Assembly: GCA_029786595.1 (NCBI GenBank)
Contig: JAFLXO010000005.1
Span: 4,652 to 59,980, forward strand
DNA: 55,329 nucleotides
Origin: Nitrososphaerota archaeon
GTDB taxonomy: Archaea > Thermoproteota > Nitrososphaeria > Conexivisphaerales > UBA164
Direction of reading: 5' to 3'
The translations under genes were made by a program, and so were the position numbers. A model generated the notes under the pieces. That model was not told where the DNA came from and ran no database searches. It saw only the letters and a program-made list of their open reading frames with translations. Shown here in pieces: positions 1 to 8,054 of this stretch. Positions within the stretch are counted from its first letter, which is position 1, and every line of letters begins with the position of its first letter.

Positions 1-1027
1 ATACGCGCATCTGCGAGCGCGATGGTGTTCCATTCTTTTTTGCTTCAATTGGGCCATGACCTTTCAGTCATGGATACCAAATTCCTTAAGTTCGTTCTGT
101 GTAGCGTAATATTCGCTTCAATTGGGCCATGACCTTTCAGTCATGGATACGCGCATCTGCGAGCGCGATGGTGTTCCATTCTTTTTTGCTTCAATTGGGC
201 CATGACCTTTCAGTCATGGATACTCGTTTTTCTATTGTCTGATTTTACAGTGTAAACGTGCTTCAATTGGGCCATGACCTTTCAGTCATGGATACTTAAC
301 TCGAACCCATGCCCCATATCGCAAATTAATTGCTTCAATTGGGCCATGACCTTTCAGTCATGGATACTGTATCGCCTGAGGAGAGCCCAGACTCGTAAAA
401 GGTGCTTCAATTGGGCCATGACCTTTCAGTCATGGATACTACATTGACGGGGTAGGGGTTGGTGTTGGTATATGTGCTTCAATTGGGCCATGACCTTTCA
501 GTCATGGATACTTTAATATTCCAGTCGAGGACTGGTTCAACGGCTTAGTTGCTTCAATTGGGCCATGACCTTTCAGTCATGGATACTGCCCACATCCAAT
601 AAGCTAAATCCTCGATGGATAAGCCTGCTTCAATTGGGCCATGACCTTTCAGTCATGGATACTTTACCCTCTCCATTAGCACCCAGCACCCCGATAATCA
701 GCTTCAATTGGGCCATGACCTTTCAGTCATGGATACAGCATATGAAAAAGCGTGCTAGGGATAAGGCTTTAAAGCTTCAATTGGGCCATGACCTTTCAGT
801 CATGGATACCACGGTGTAGCTGATATCCACCGTAGTTGGTGCGGACGCTTCAATTGGGCCATGACCTTTCAGTCATGGATACTGGCTTACACGGAATTAA
901 GCAGTGGGCAGACACGGGGGCTTCAATTGGGCCATGACCTTTCAGTCATGGATACGAATTGGAGCTGTCTAAGGAACATCTTAGTGATTTAGCTTCAATT
1001 GGGCCATGACCTTTCAGTCATGGATAC
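1..1027 (-). CRISPR. CRISPR array, 14 complete repeats, continues past the left edge
   Basis: Fourteen complete 36-nt repeats start at 42, 115, 188, 260, 332, 404, 476, 551, 627, 701, 774, 847, 920 and 992. The last 4 nt of another repeat occupy 1-4. Spacers are 36-40 nt. On the plus strand the repeat starts GCTTCAATTGGGCCATGACC and ends TTTCAGTCATGGATAC, and the visible copies look identical. It holds a 7-bp dyad, CCATGAC and GTCATGG, around a 6-nt loop. Read on the minus strand the repeat ends ATTGAAGC, the usual form of an 8-nt crRNA 5' handle, so I infer transcription leftwards from a leader at 1028-1329. Spacers 5-41 and 151-187 are identical. The adjacent cas genes are type I-G. Confidence 0.98.
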
Positions 1028-1329
1028 GACAATATATTATTTTACGCTGAGTTTTCGAGCACCTTCTTTATCGCTTAGAGTTTATGTTTTTTATAAGTTT
1101 GCCTATTTATTAAGTGTCTTTTAGTTTCCATGCCTTGCCATCTTCTATTAACATGAAACAAAATTATCCTATATGAGTTTAGCTATCCACAGTTCTTCGA
1201 GAGGTCCAGAGAGTGCTCTTTAGGCCGAGCGCGCTCGATTGCATAGCTTTCTATCGATACCGATGCATACACCACACCGGGCGGCCAGCGGCTATGAAGC
1301 GCGAGCTATTCCATCGGTACCGGGCCCCT
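1028..1329 (-). promoter_or_regulatory. CRISPR leader with candidate TATA box
   Basis: This 302-nt stretch between the last repeat and the end of cas2 has no convincing gene. Next to the repeat it is A+T rich. On the minus strand a TATA-like CTTATAAAAAAC lies at 1086-1097, which would place transcription start about 40 nt before the first repeat. The part near cas2 (1200-1330) is G+C richer and contains short inverted sequences but no recognisable RNA gene. Assignment as leader rests on repeat orientation and position between cas2 and the array. Confidence 0.7.
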
Positions 1330-1614
1330 TCAGATTATCACGGGCTTCCGTTCAAGAGTCTGTTTTCGGTGTCCTATAAACTCTATTGCCTTGTCCTTCT
1401 GTGAATTTCCCAAATTCACCAATAGGACCGAATCCGCTAACTTATTGATAGTAGATATGATATCCGTGGCCATCAACACCTTTTCCTTTCCCGATAGTTC
1501 ACACAGAAATACTGAAAACTGTAAGGGATCTCCATAACCGCACATGAGGTTATACATCATACGCAACCTCTTGCTGTCTGAGATGTCATACGCTACAAGG
1601 TACTTATTTCGCAT
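1330..1614 (-). CDS. cas2: CRISPR-associated endonuclease Cas2
   Basis: A 94-residue protein of normal Cas2 length. It opens with the beta-strand MRNKYLVAYDISD, which carries the conserved metal-site aspartate (Asp10), followed by the ferredoxin-like fold pattern (QFSVFLCEL as second strand). Cas2 forms the core of the spacer-integration complex with Cas1. It is the last gene of the operon, starting 4 nt after the stop of the cas4-cas1 fusion, and lies nearest the array. Nothing in it looks degraded. Confidence 0.95.
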   Translation of the reverse strand: MRNKYLVAYDISDSKRLRMMYNLMCGYGDPLQFSVFLCELSGKEKVLMATDIISTINKLADSVLLVNLGNSQKDKAIEFIGHRKQTLERKPVII

Positions 1615-1618
1615 AGTT

Positions 1619-3310
1619 TTACCTCGTGCAGAATTCAGGATACTCCTTTATTTCTCCTGTAATACACCTGCCTAACAGTCGGGCCTGTACCTCCAGTACC
1701 CTGCGATAGCTGACCTTATAGCCAAACACTGGGTGGGTAACGAGAGATTCAAGCCTTCTTTCGAAAGCAGCTATTACCTTTCTTCGGCCACCTGGTAGGA
1801 GTGAGAAGGCATTTCCCCTCTTGATAAAGTCCCCTTCTGATATTTCTTTGTTATTTATAACTTCCAGCGTTACAGAATCAGCTATTATAGGGCGAAATTC
1901 TTCCATCATATCCAGGGCAAGGGACGGTTTTCCGTACTTCGGCTGATGGTAAAAGCCACAAAGAGGGTCAAACCCGACGGCCTGTAATATTACAGATGCC
2001 TGGGTAGCAAGCAGGGCATATGTAAAGGAAAGTATAGCGTTGATGGGGTCGGTCGGCGGTCGTCTGTTCCTCTCCTTGAATCTGAATCCAGTAACCTCCT
2101 TCTGCTTTAGCATACCATCAAACTGGGAAAAGTATATCCTTGAGGCTTCGCCCTCGATTCCGAGCAATTCGGATATCGAAGAGGCCCCACTGCAAGCATC
2201 AATGCATTTTTTAAGGCCATCTAGAGCGATTCGACTTGGAGATGTGTGGTTGCGCCGGAGCATCGTCCTACAATTCTTAATTTTTCCAGTAACAAAGTGC
2301 TTGGAGAGGGCCAGCGATTTGATTCTGTTATCTGCAACACGAAACTGAGCCTTTCTGAGGTCAATGTTCTTATGGTTCAGCCCAGTCGTCATTCCTATGA
2401 ACCAGCCGCCATATGTAAAGTAGCAAAGGGGTATCCCCCGCTTAAGCAAATCGCCTATAACCTGCGTCGTAATCTGCACGTTCCCAAACACGTAGACAGC
2501 CGAAGTTTCAATAAAATGAACGCTAGATAAAACCTGTCCGTCCTTTGAAACCTGGAGGTTGTTACCCTTCTTAGAAAGGACAGCGCCCTGTTCTTGAACA
2601 TAGACCGGCATCGTATCGTCCCTCGCGGGGTACAGCCTGCGTATTTCAACATCCTTCACCGGCGGGGAAGGGGGAAACTTCGAGAGGAAACCTATTTCGT
2701 CAGGCAGGCATATACCTACCAAGGAACATCTAGGGCACTTGGGGCTATCTACAAGCGGTGGAGGGGGCTTCTTCAGAAGGGTGACCTCCCTTGCCTGTTC
2801 TAGCAGAGATAAGGTCTTTGAAACGAGGTTCGCGTCAATAGCCACCCTCACCCTTTTATTTGAGGCCGCGTAATAGATCTCCCCTTCCTTGCAAATATAT
2901 CCGCAGTCCCTGAGAATCAGGGCCTGTGCACAAACCTGTACCTGATCTGCTTCCCACGATGTCTGTGGAGCCCCCGGAGCATGCCCTTTCTTGAAGTCCA
3001 CCGGCACAACGTTACCAGCAGACTCTTCAACAAGGTCCATTTTAGCTATGAGCCCAAGGCGCTGGCTGGACAGCATCAGGGACCGAAATTTATGCGAAGA
3101 GTCAGGCGTTTGTGGTGGTGAATGATTTGATTTCGGCTCCAAATCTACGTTCCTGTGCACCAGATGGCCCTCCAGTGTATCCACGCTTTCGATAAACTCC
3201 CCCTCAACGAGCTCCAGGAAGAAGAGCCTTGGACAGTATGCAAATTCGTTAAGCATTCTGGCAGGCATAAGAGATTGATTCCCGCCATCCGATGGACCTT
3301 TATTTGGCAT
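1619..3310 (-). CDS. cas4-1: Cas4-Cas1 fusion, adaptation nuclease/integrase
   Basis: One polypeptide joins an N-terminal Cas4 nuclease (roughly residues 1-200) to a C-terminal Cas1 integrase (roughly 225-560), the arrangement typical of type I-G. Cas4 shows the first cluster cysteine in FAYCPRLFFLE, the PD-(D/E)XK lysine in VVPVDFKKG, the QVCAQAL segment, and the C-terminal cysteines CPRCSLVGIC. Cas1 shows the metal ligands Glu in IEGEASRIYF, His in CGFYHQPKYG and Asp in LALDMMEEFRP. The reading frame is open 18 codons further up (to 3364), but that extension is unlike Cas4. ATG at 3310 overlaps the csb2 stop by 11 nt and has AGGA upstream. Function: selects, trims and integrates protospacers with Cas2. 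Confidence 0.95.
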   Translation of the reverse strand: MPNKGPSDGGNQSLMPARMLNEFAYCPRLFFLELVEGEFIESVDTLEGHLVHRNVDLEPKSNHSPPQTPDSSHKFRSLMLSSQRLGLIAKMDLVEESAGNVVPVDFKKGHAPGAPQTSWEADQVQVCAQALILRDCGYICKEGEIYYAASNKRVRVAIDANLVSKTLSLLEQAREVTLLKKPPPPLVDSPKCPRCSLVGICLPDEIGFLSKFPPSPPVKDVEIRRLYPARDDTMPVYVQEQGAVLSKKGNNLQVSKDGQVLSSVHFIETSAVYVFGNVQITTQVIGDLLKRGIPLCYFTYGGWFIGMTTGLNHKNIDLRKAQFRVADNRIKSLALSKHFVTGKIKNCRTMLRRNHTSPSRIALDGLKKCIDACSGASSISELLGIEGEASRIYFSQFDGMLKQKEVTGFRFKERNRRPPTDPINAILSFTYALLATQASVILQAVGFDPLCGFYHQPKYGKPSLALDMMEEFRPIIADSVTLEVINNKEISEGDFIKRGNAFSLLPGGRRKVIAAFERRLESLVTHPVFGYKVSYRRVLEVQARLLGRCITGEIKEYPEFCTR

Positions 3311-4799
3311 AATCGTTTTTCCTGGACAACGGCATAAACATACCCAGGCCAAAGTGCGCGTCATGGCCCACGGCTATAGGTGCTTTTACAGGATGATCAA
3401 ATGTGATCTTAAACCCATATCCCGGCCTTTCTAGGCCATTTCTCTTATGATCCCTTATGAACTTGTACCACTGGTATTGCCGCCCATTGTTAACGCTGTA
3501 GGTTAATAGAGGCTCGACCTTAACGGGACGTGGATAGCCATGGTTATTCAGCTCCCTGATCAGTTCGCCTACCACCCACTCATAATAGTCCCCGCGTCCC
3601 TTTCTGTAGTGCCTCGGAGGTACGAACGGTGAAACGCTCTCCAATATGTTTGAACTCGGAAGGCTTCGCTGTGATGGTACCATCCTGACGTCCGGTTCTT
3701 TATAGTTTAGGAACCGGAGCCTGTCGATCCCGTAAATGGCGTTGACCTCTTCGGCTGTAAAGGGTTCCCTGCATCTGATAGCGACATGGTCGAGCCACCC
3801 ATTGCGGTCTTCGTCGAACGGAAGGATATATGCGTGAACATGTCCCTTGAGCGGTTCACCATCTGGCGTTTTTCCGCTAAATCGAGGTGATGGTTGTTTG
3901 CCGCCGGTGGTTCTCTTGTAGGAGCCCATAAGGTATGAATGGAACCTTGAGGCCAGCGCCACTGTCTGGGTTACTGGGATGGGAAGGGAGGTAGTTAGCA
4001 TGTATATGACTTCATTGATTTGCTTTTGCCTAGTCGTCTTTTTCAAGTGGATAACCTCAGGTATTTTTAATTGATATTTCACGGATAAAAATCCGGAGAA
4101 TTCCAGCAGGTTTGCTTTCTTTGTCTCGTAGGTTGACCTAGTAATCTCATCCAGCCAGTTCGTGTGTTCTCGTACGAATTCGGGTTTAGTACACGCCACA
4201 TCCACGGTGCGATAGCCGCGTTCGGTTCCCACGCTGGAAGGATAGCTATTGGGAGCGAGTTTGTCTCCATCAAGCGGGTACACAAGCGTAGCCGAAACCC
4301 AACTCTCCGAACGCCCAAAATAGTTCATTAAAGATAGCAACTCCCTGAGGTCCATGATCGACTGTTGGGTCAGCCGTTCCTGAATTAGGCTTAGACTCCA
4401 TGCCATAACCGCTTTATCCAATGGATCCACGGATACAAATGGATCGAATATAAGGTCCGAGGGCCTGTAGTTGTCAGTTTTGGGCACAGGCTTCTTCTGG
4501 AAGGTTCTGATGCAGGCTTCTTTATATCGTGGCAACTGATATATCGGGTGCTCTAACGCAAGCATCCTCAGCACGGGTTCAACTCTTTCGGGAGGCCATT
4601 CAGGCCGCTTTCTCTTCCATATATCGTAGAGCGCCCTTATCAGCCTGTACTGTGAAGGGGGCCATTCAGGCACCCCATCATTGACATGCTTTTTCCAGGG
4701 CGTCGTATGATACCTTCCGGCGATGAACTGAAATTCGATCGCGAGAAACTGTTCATTAGTTGTCTGCGCTGGCATCGTCTTGATCACTGGACGATTCAT
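3300..4799 (-). CDS. csb2: Type I-G Csb2, fused Cas5-Cas6 subunit
   Basis: 499 residues. The N-terminal pattern FLAIEFQFIAGRYHTTPWKKH followed by EWPPSQYRLIRAL is characteristic of Csb2 (GSU0054 family), a Cas5-like protein fused to a Cas6-like processing domain. Near the C-terminus GYGFKITFDHP and HFGLGMFMPL resemble the RAMP glycine-rich loop. It should process pre-crRNA and cap the crRNA 5' end in Cascade. The start at 4799 has GAGGGGAG about 8 nt upstream and overlaps csb1 by 44 nt. The ninth codon (Met, 4775) fits the family N-terminus equally well. Neighbours on both sides overlap, so translation is probably coupled. Confidence 0.9.
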   Translation of the reverse strand: MNRPVIKTMPAQTTNEQFLAIEFQFIAGRYHTTPWKKHVNDGVPEWPPSQYRLIRALYDIWKRKRPEWPPERVEPVLRMLALEHPIYQLPRYKEACIRTFQKKPVPKTDNYRPSDLIFDPFVSVDPLDKAVMAWSLSLIQERLTQQSIMDLRELLSLMNYFGRSESWVSATLVYPLDGDKLAPNSYPSSVGTERGYRTVDVACTKPEFVREHTNWLDEITRSTYETKKANLLEFSGFLSVKYQLKIPEVIHLKKTTRQKQINEVIYMLTTSLPIPVTQTVALASRFHSYLMGSYKRTTGGKQPSPRFSGKTPDGEPLKGHVHAYILPFDEDRNGWLDHVAIRCREPFTAEEVNAIYGIDRLRFLNYKEPDVRMVPSQRSLPSSNILESVSPFVPPRHYRKGRGDYYEWVVGELIRELNNHGYPRPVKVEPLLTYSVNNGRQYQWYKFIRDHKRNGLERPGYGFKITFDHPVKAPIAVGHDAHFGLGMFMPLSRKNDYAK

Positions 4800-5859
4800 C
4801 GGGACTCCCCTCAGAAGTTACTTCGACATTTTTTTCTGAAACCTTCCACTCAGATTTTAGTCGGGTTGGAGAGTCGCTGAAAAGCGAGTATGATCTGCAT
4901 GCCGCGATGAGCTGTTTTAGCTCCCCCAGTGGGTCCGGAAATTTATAGCCTGTCGATTCGACCACCGTAAAGTCACATGAAGTCCTTAGGCGGAGTCCCC
5001 TGTTAAGGAACCCCCTAACCTTGTATAAAGTTAGCAGGTAGAGCAATTTCCCTATGCTGTCCTTCTTGCTTTCGTTTCCATCAGCTATCATATCAGCATA
5101 GCTCCTGATGAGTGAAAGGTCAATGTTGAAGTAGGCCCTTATGCTTTTTGCGGTGTATTCGGTCCTAGAATATGGAACCATCTGAGAACCGTCCTTGACC
5201 TTTACTTTGTCGACCGGCGCCAGTTCACCGGACGAATCGAACGGATTCTTCTTCAAGCCTCCCGATTCTACAGGACGTACATCTTCCGCTTCGATAAATG
5301 CAGAAACTGCCCTTGGCATCTTTATCTTCCCATCTTCTATGTTGGAAAAGAAAACTCCATGCAGCAGGGTGTTTGGATCATATTTGAATAGGACCTGAGC
5401 TATCTTCTTCCAGTTTGGCAAGGATTTCCTATCATACTCGAACTCATCTTTCAACTCGTCCCCGAAGTGCTTTTCAGAACCATCGCGCTTGCCTACAAGA
5501 ATGAAGTGTGAATTAAGTCGGTGCGGTTCCGTTAGACTGCTTGTATGAGTAAGAAGTGGAGCTGTATCATTTTTATCTTTTTTTATTTGAATGATGGAGA
5601 CCACGTATGGCAGCCCCTGAAGTTCCTGTATAATATTGTAACCATCGGGCCCCACGATAGTTTCTTCAAGCCTGTTTGCCATCGATTGCGATGACTCGAC
5701 GAGCAGCATCTTAGTCCCATCCGGGCGTTCATATGTAGCCGCTCCAATATTTGGAAATCCCGTAGGCTGGAATCGGTCGCCCTGCAATGGTTTTAGTTCC
5801 ACAGAAAAGATATATCTTTCCCCTTGAGGTAAATTCAAGCCTTCCTTGTCTTCAACCAA
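4756..5859 (-). CDS. csb1: Type I-G Csb1, Cas7 backbone subunit
   Basis: 367 residues with the Csb1/GSU0053 signature: GDRFQPTGFPNIGAATYE, then LLVESSQSMANRLEETI, close to the N-terminus. Csb1 is the Cas7-type protein that coats the crRNA spacer in the I-G effector. No ATG is available at the N-terminus; the frame starts with TTG at 5859, and a second TTG lies 7 codons in. A 68-nt gap separates it from csx17, the only real gap inside this operon, and that gap carries a TATA-like element (5886-5901), so extra transcription of this abundant subunit is plausible. The C-terminal tail is acidic and Ser/Asp rich. Confidence 0.9.
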   Translation of the reverse strand: MVEDKEGLNLPQGERYIFSVELKPLQGDRFQPTGFPNIGAATYERPDGTKMLLVESSQSMANRLEETIVGPDGYNIIQELQGLPYVVSIIQIKKDKNDTAPLLTHTSSLTEPHRLNSHFILVGKRDGSEKHFGDELKDEFEYDRKSLPNWKKIAQVLFKYDPNTLLHGVFFSNIEDGKIKMPRAVSAFIEAEDVRPVESGGLKKNPFDSSGELAPVDKVKVKDGSQMVPYSRTEYTAKSIRAYFNIDLSLIRSYADMIADGNESKKDSIGKLLYLLTLYKVRGFLNRGLRLRTSCDFTVVESTGYKFPDPLGELKQLIAACRSYSLFSDSPTRLKSEWKVSEKNVEVTSEGSPDESSSDQDDASADN

Positions 5860-5885
5860 GGTCTATCGTATATTATGGAGCCCCC

Positions 5886-5901
5886 AGTTATATATAGTTT
5901 T
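5886..5901 (-). promoter_or_regulatory. Candidate internal promoter for csb1
   Basis: The minus strand reads AAAACTATATATAACTG in the only gap of the cas operon. Its centre is about 33 nt upstream of the csb1 TTG codon, predicting a short leader of under 10 nt. Confidence 0.5.
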
Positions 5902-5927
5902 AACATTAAATAATTGAACGGCCATGG

Positions 5928-8054
5928 TCAGTACGATGATGGGAACGATATCAGCCTGTTAGCGTGTTGTAGAAAGCGCCTCCGATCAACCGGTATGAGC
6001 ATAGCGGCGGCAAGGCGCTTCCCTTCTATTTTATCCGGATCGAACCCTGAAACTTTGGCTTGAGAATAGGCTAGCCTCCTGCGGACGGCCTCGCAAGCGT
6101 CATATATCCTGCCTGCCGAAAGGAGCTGTGTAATTTCGTACCTACCTTTGATTTGCACACCTCCGGGGAGTTCGCTTGGCATAAATGCAGTTTTGATGAG
6201 CACGTAGGTGGGTAATACAGGCCGTTGTTGCATTGGGGTGAGCCACCTGCCCTGAATTTCCCGTATTCTGTGCCTGTCCCATTTTAGGCTGATTAGCCCA
6301 AGTAAAAGATCTTCAAGCAGTTCATCATCGGTTTCTGCTAGCATAAATGACATTACATCCTGTGGATCAACTACTAAATCACCTTCAAGACTGGCGGGTT
6401 TTCCTTCGCCCGTCTTATCCATAAATATCCGTTTCTGCAGGACGTTCAGAAGGCGGTCGGACAAGCTGTTTCCATACCACGCAATTGAACTGCTACTGTC
6501 AATCCACTTATTTTCATCGACTGGCAAGATGTTTGCTGAAATGGGAGCCCTTGGCGACAGTGAGGCTAGTGATGCGGCCAGTCTGAGTTCAACGGAGTCC
6601 TCTAACTGTTGAAGCCACTCCAGCCATTTTAAACTCAGAAAACGAGGGGGCTTGCTTGGTACATCCCTTCCTTTTATCCTGTAGGGACCATTTTCAAAGC
6701 GACGCACAAGCGACCCTAGGCCGGTTACGACATTCACCATGCCTTGATCCTGTTCGAACGCACGATGGACAGAAGCGTTTAGATTAGCCACTTCATTCTG
6801 TATGGAGGCAGGCGCAGATCCCACCCTCAGGTTTCTGTTAAGTTCATTTAAAAATGGAAGCACTTCCTTAATGGTATCAGCCATGCTCCTGTGCCTGACA
6901 TCTACCGTTCCAAGTGGTACCGCCAGCCGCGCGTCCCCTCTTCTGACGTAGAGGCCATATTTCGAGAACCTGTTTACCCCTACGTCCACTCCAAGAGAGG
7001 AAATCGCATATGAGAATTCCAAGGAGGTTCTCGCGTCCCTCAGACCAAAACCAGGTTGCCTTATACTTGTTCGGCCCTCCTTAAAGAAGGATCTGATTTC
7101 ATCGTATGTGGCATGTTCTACCCATATAGGTGCCCATATTTCATTTCCCTTCGCGGCGTCCTCTGCGACCGTTTCTCCACCCGTAGGAACTGATTCCACC
7201 GTAAATGGAAAGGCCGAAAGCGCCTTTCCACTCCTCTTCGTTAAACCCCCTGAGAGCATGATCAAGCCTTCAAACATCAATATTATATCCCATGGATTAA
7301 CCGGGGTGACGTCCTTGGCTTCCTGGTCAGGCATGCTAAGCTGGTTGATTCCACCTACTCTTTCTGGGTCATAAAAGCCTGATTTTAATTTCGACCCAGC
7401 TGCTGTATTTGGCGCTAACCCGTATAGAGCATGTCTTAGTAACTCCCCTTGCTCAGTTGAAGTAAACCCCTCAAACGTTGATTCCAAGGCCCTTATGAAG
7501 ACCAACGAAAGCTCTAGCCGTCCGTCGTTCCCGCCGCTTCCAAGCAGCGGGGCATATTGTATTTTGTTACCTATTACGCAGACTGCGTCGATCCATTCCA
7601 CAGCTGATTCTGAAAGATTGTTGCGGCACCACCTGATTGTAATATCTTTATTGCCGCCTTCCTTTTTTGTTTTCCCTTTGTTTTTACCCTCTTTTTCATC
7701 TTTGGCTTTCTTTATTTCCTTGTCCGATATAGCCCGGAATATCCTTTCAATGTCATCCCGATATATATCAAATCTCTTATCACGATTTACCATTATCCAA
7801 TTTATTTCTTTGTCCAGTTTGAAGAAGCCACTCCCGTTGTTCCATGGCGATAGGATGGATGTTGGGCTGTATTCTTTTAGTAGAAAGGCTTCAATATCAG
7901 AGCTGCTGAAGGTCGTCTCTATCCTGAAGGCGTCATCAATCCACCACCCCGTGACGTTCGGGTCCTTTTGCTCGGCCACCAGCCTGAATACCCCCAAGGC
8001 TTTAAGATAGGAAGCTAATGGCTCGGTCCTGCAACCTTTCAGGTCGATTATCAA
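5928..8054 (-). CDS. csx17: Type I-G Csx17, Cas8-like large subunit
   Basis: 708 residues. The N-terminus IDLKGCRTEPLASYLKALG followed by VFRLVAEQKDP is the hallmark of Csx17 (GSU0052 family), the proposed large subunit (Cas8) of the I-G effector, expected to read the PAM and recruit Cas3. A lysine-rich stretch near residues 118-137 looks like a flexible linker. The start overlaps the cas3 stop by 4 nt (ATGA), so the two are translationally coupled. Length is normal for the family and there is no sign of damage. Residue-level function is not known to me. Confidence 0.92.
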   Translation of the reverse strand: MIIDLKGCRTEPLASYLKALGVFRLVAEQKDPNVTGWWIDDAFRIETTFSSSDIEAFLLKEYSPTSILSPWNNGSGFFKLDKEINWIMVNRDKRFDIYRDDIERIFRAISDKEIKKAKDEKEGKNKGKTKKEGGNKDITIRWCRNNLSESAVEWIDAVCVIGNKIQYAPLLGSGGNDGRLELSLVFIRALESTFEGFTSTEQGELLRHALYGLAPNTAAGSKLKSGFYDPERVGGINQLSMPDQEAKDVTPVNPWDIILMFEGLIMLSGGLTKRSGKALSAFPFTVESVPTGGETVAEDAAKGNEIWAPIWVEHATYDEIRSFFKEGRTSIRQPGFGLRDARTSLEFSYAISSLGVDVGVNRFSKYGLYVRRGDARLAVPLGTVDVRHRSMADTIKEVLPFLNELNRNLRVGSAPASIQNEVANLNASVHRAFEQDQGMVNVVTGLGSLVRRFENGPYRIKGRDVPSKPPRFLSLKWLEWLQQLEDSVELRLAASLASLSPRAPISANILPVDENKWIDSSSSIAWYGNSLSDRLLNVLQKRIFMDKTGEGKPASLEGDLVVDPQDVMSFMLAETDDELLEDLLLGLISLKWDRHRIREIQGRWLTPMQQRPVLPTYVLIKTAFMPSELPGGVQIKGRYEITQLLSAGRIYDACEAVRRRLAYSQAKVSGFDPDKIEGKRLAAAMLIPVDRRRFLQHANRLISFPSSY

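Noticed and set aside
565-819. 84-codon open frame inside the CRISPR array
   Set aside because: It simply reads through repeats and spacers; the repeated GHDLSVMDT peptide comes from the repeat.
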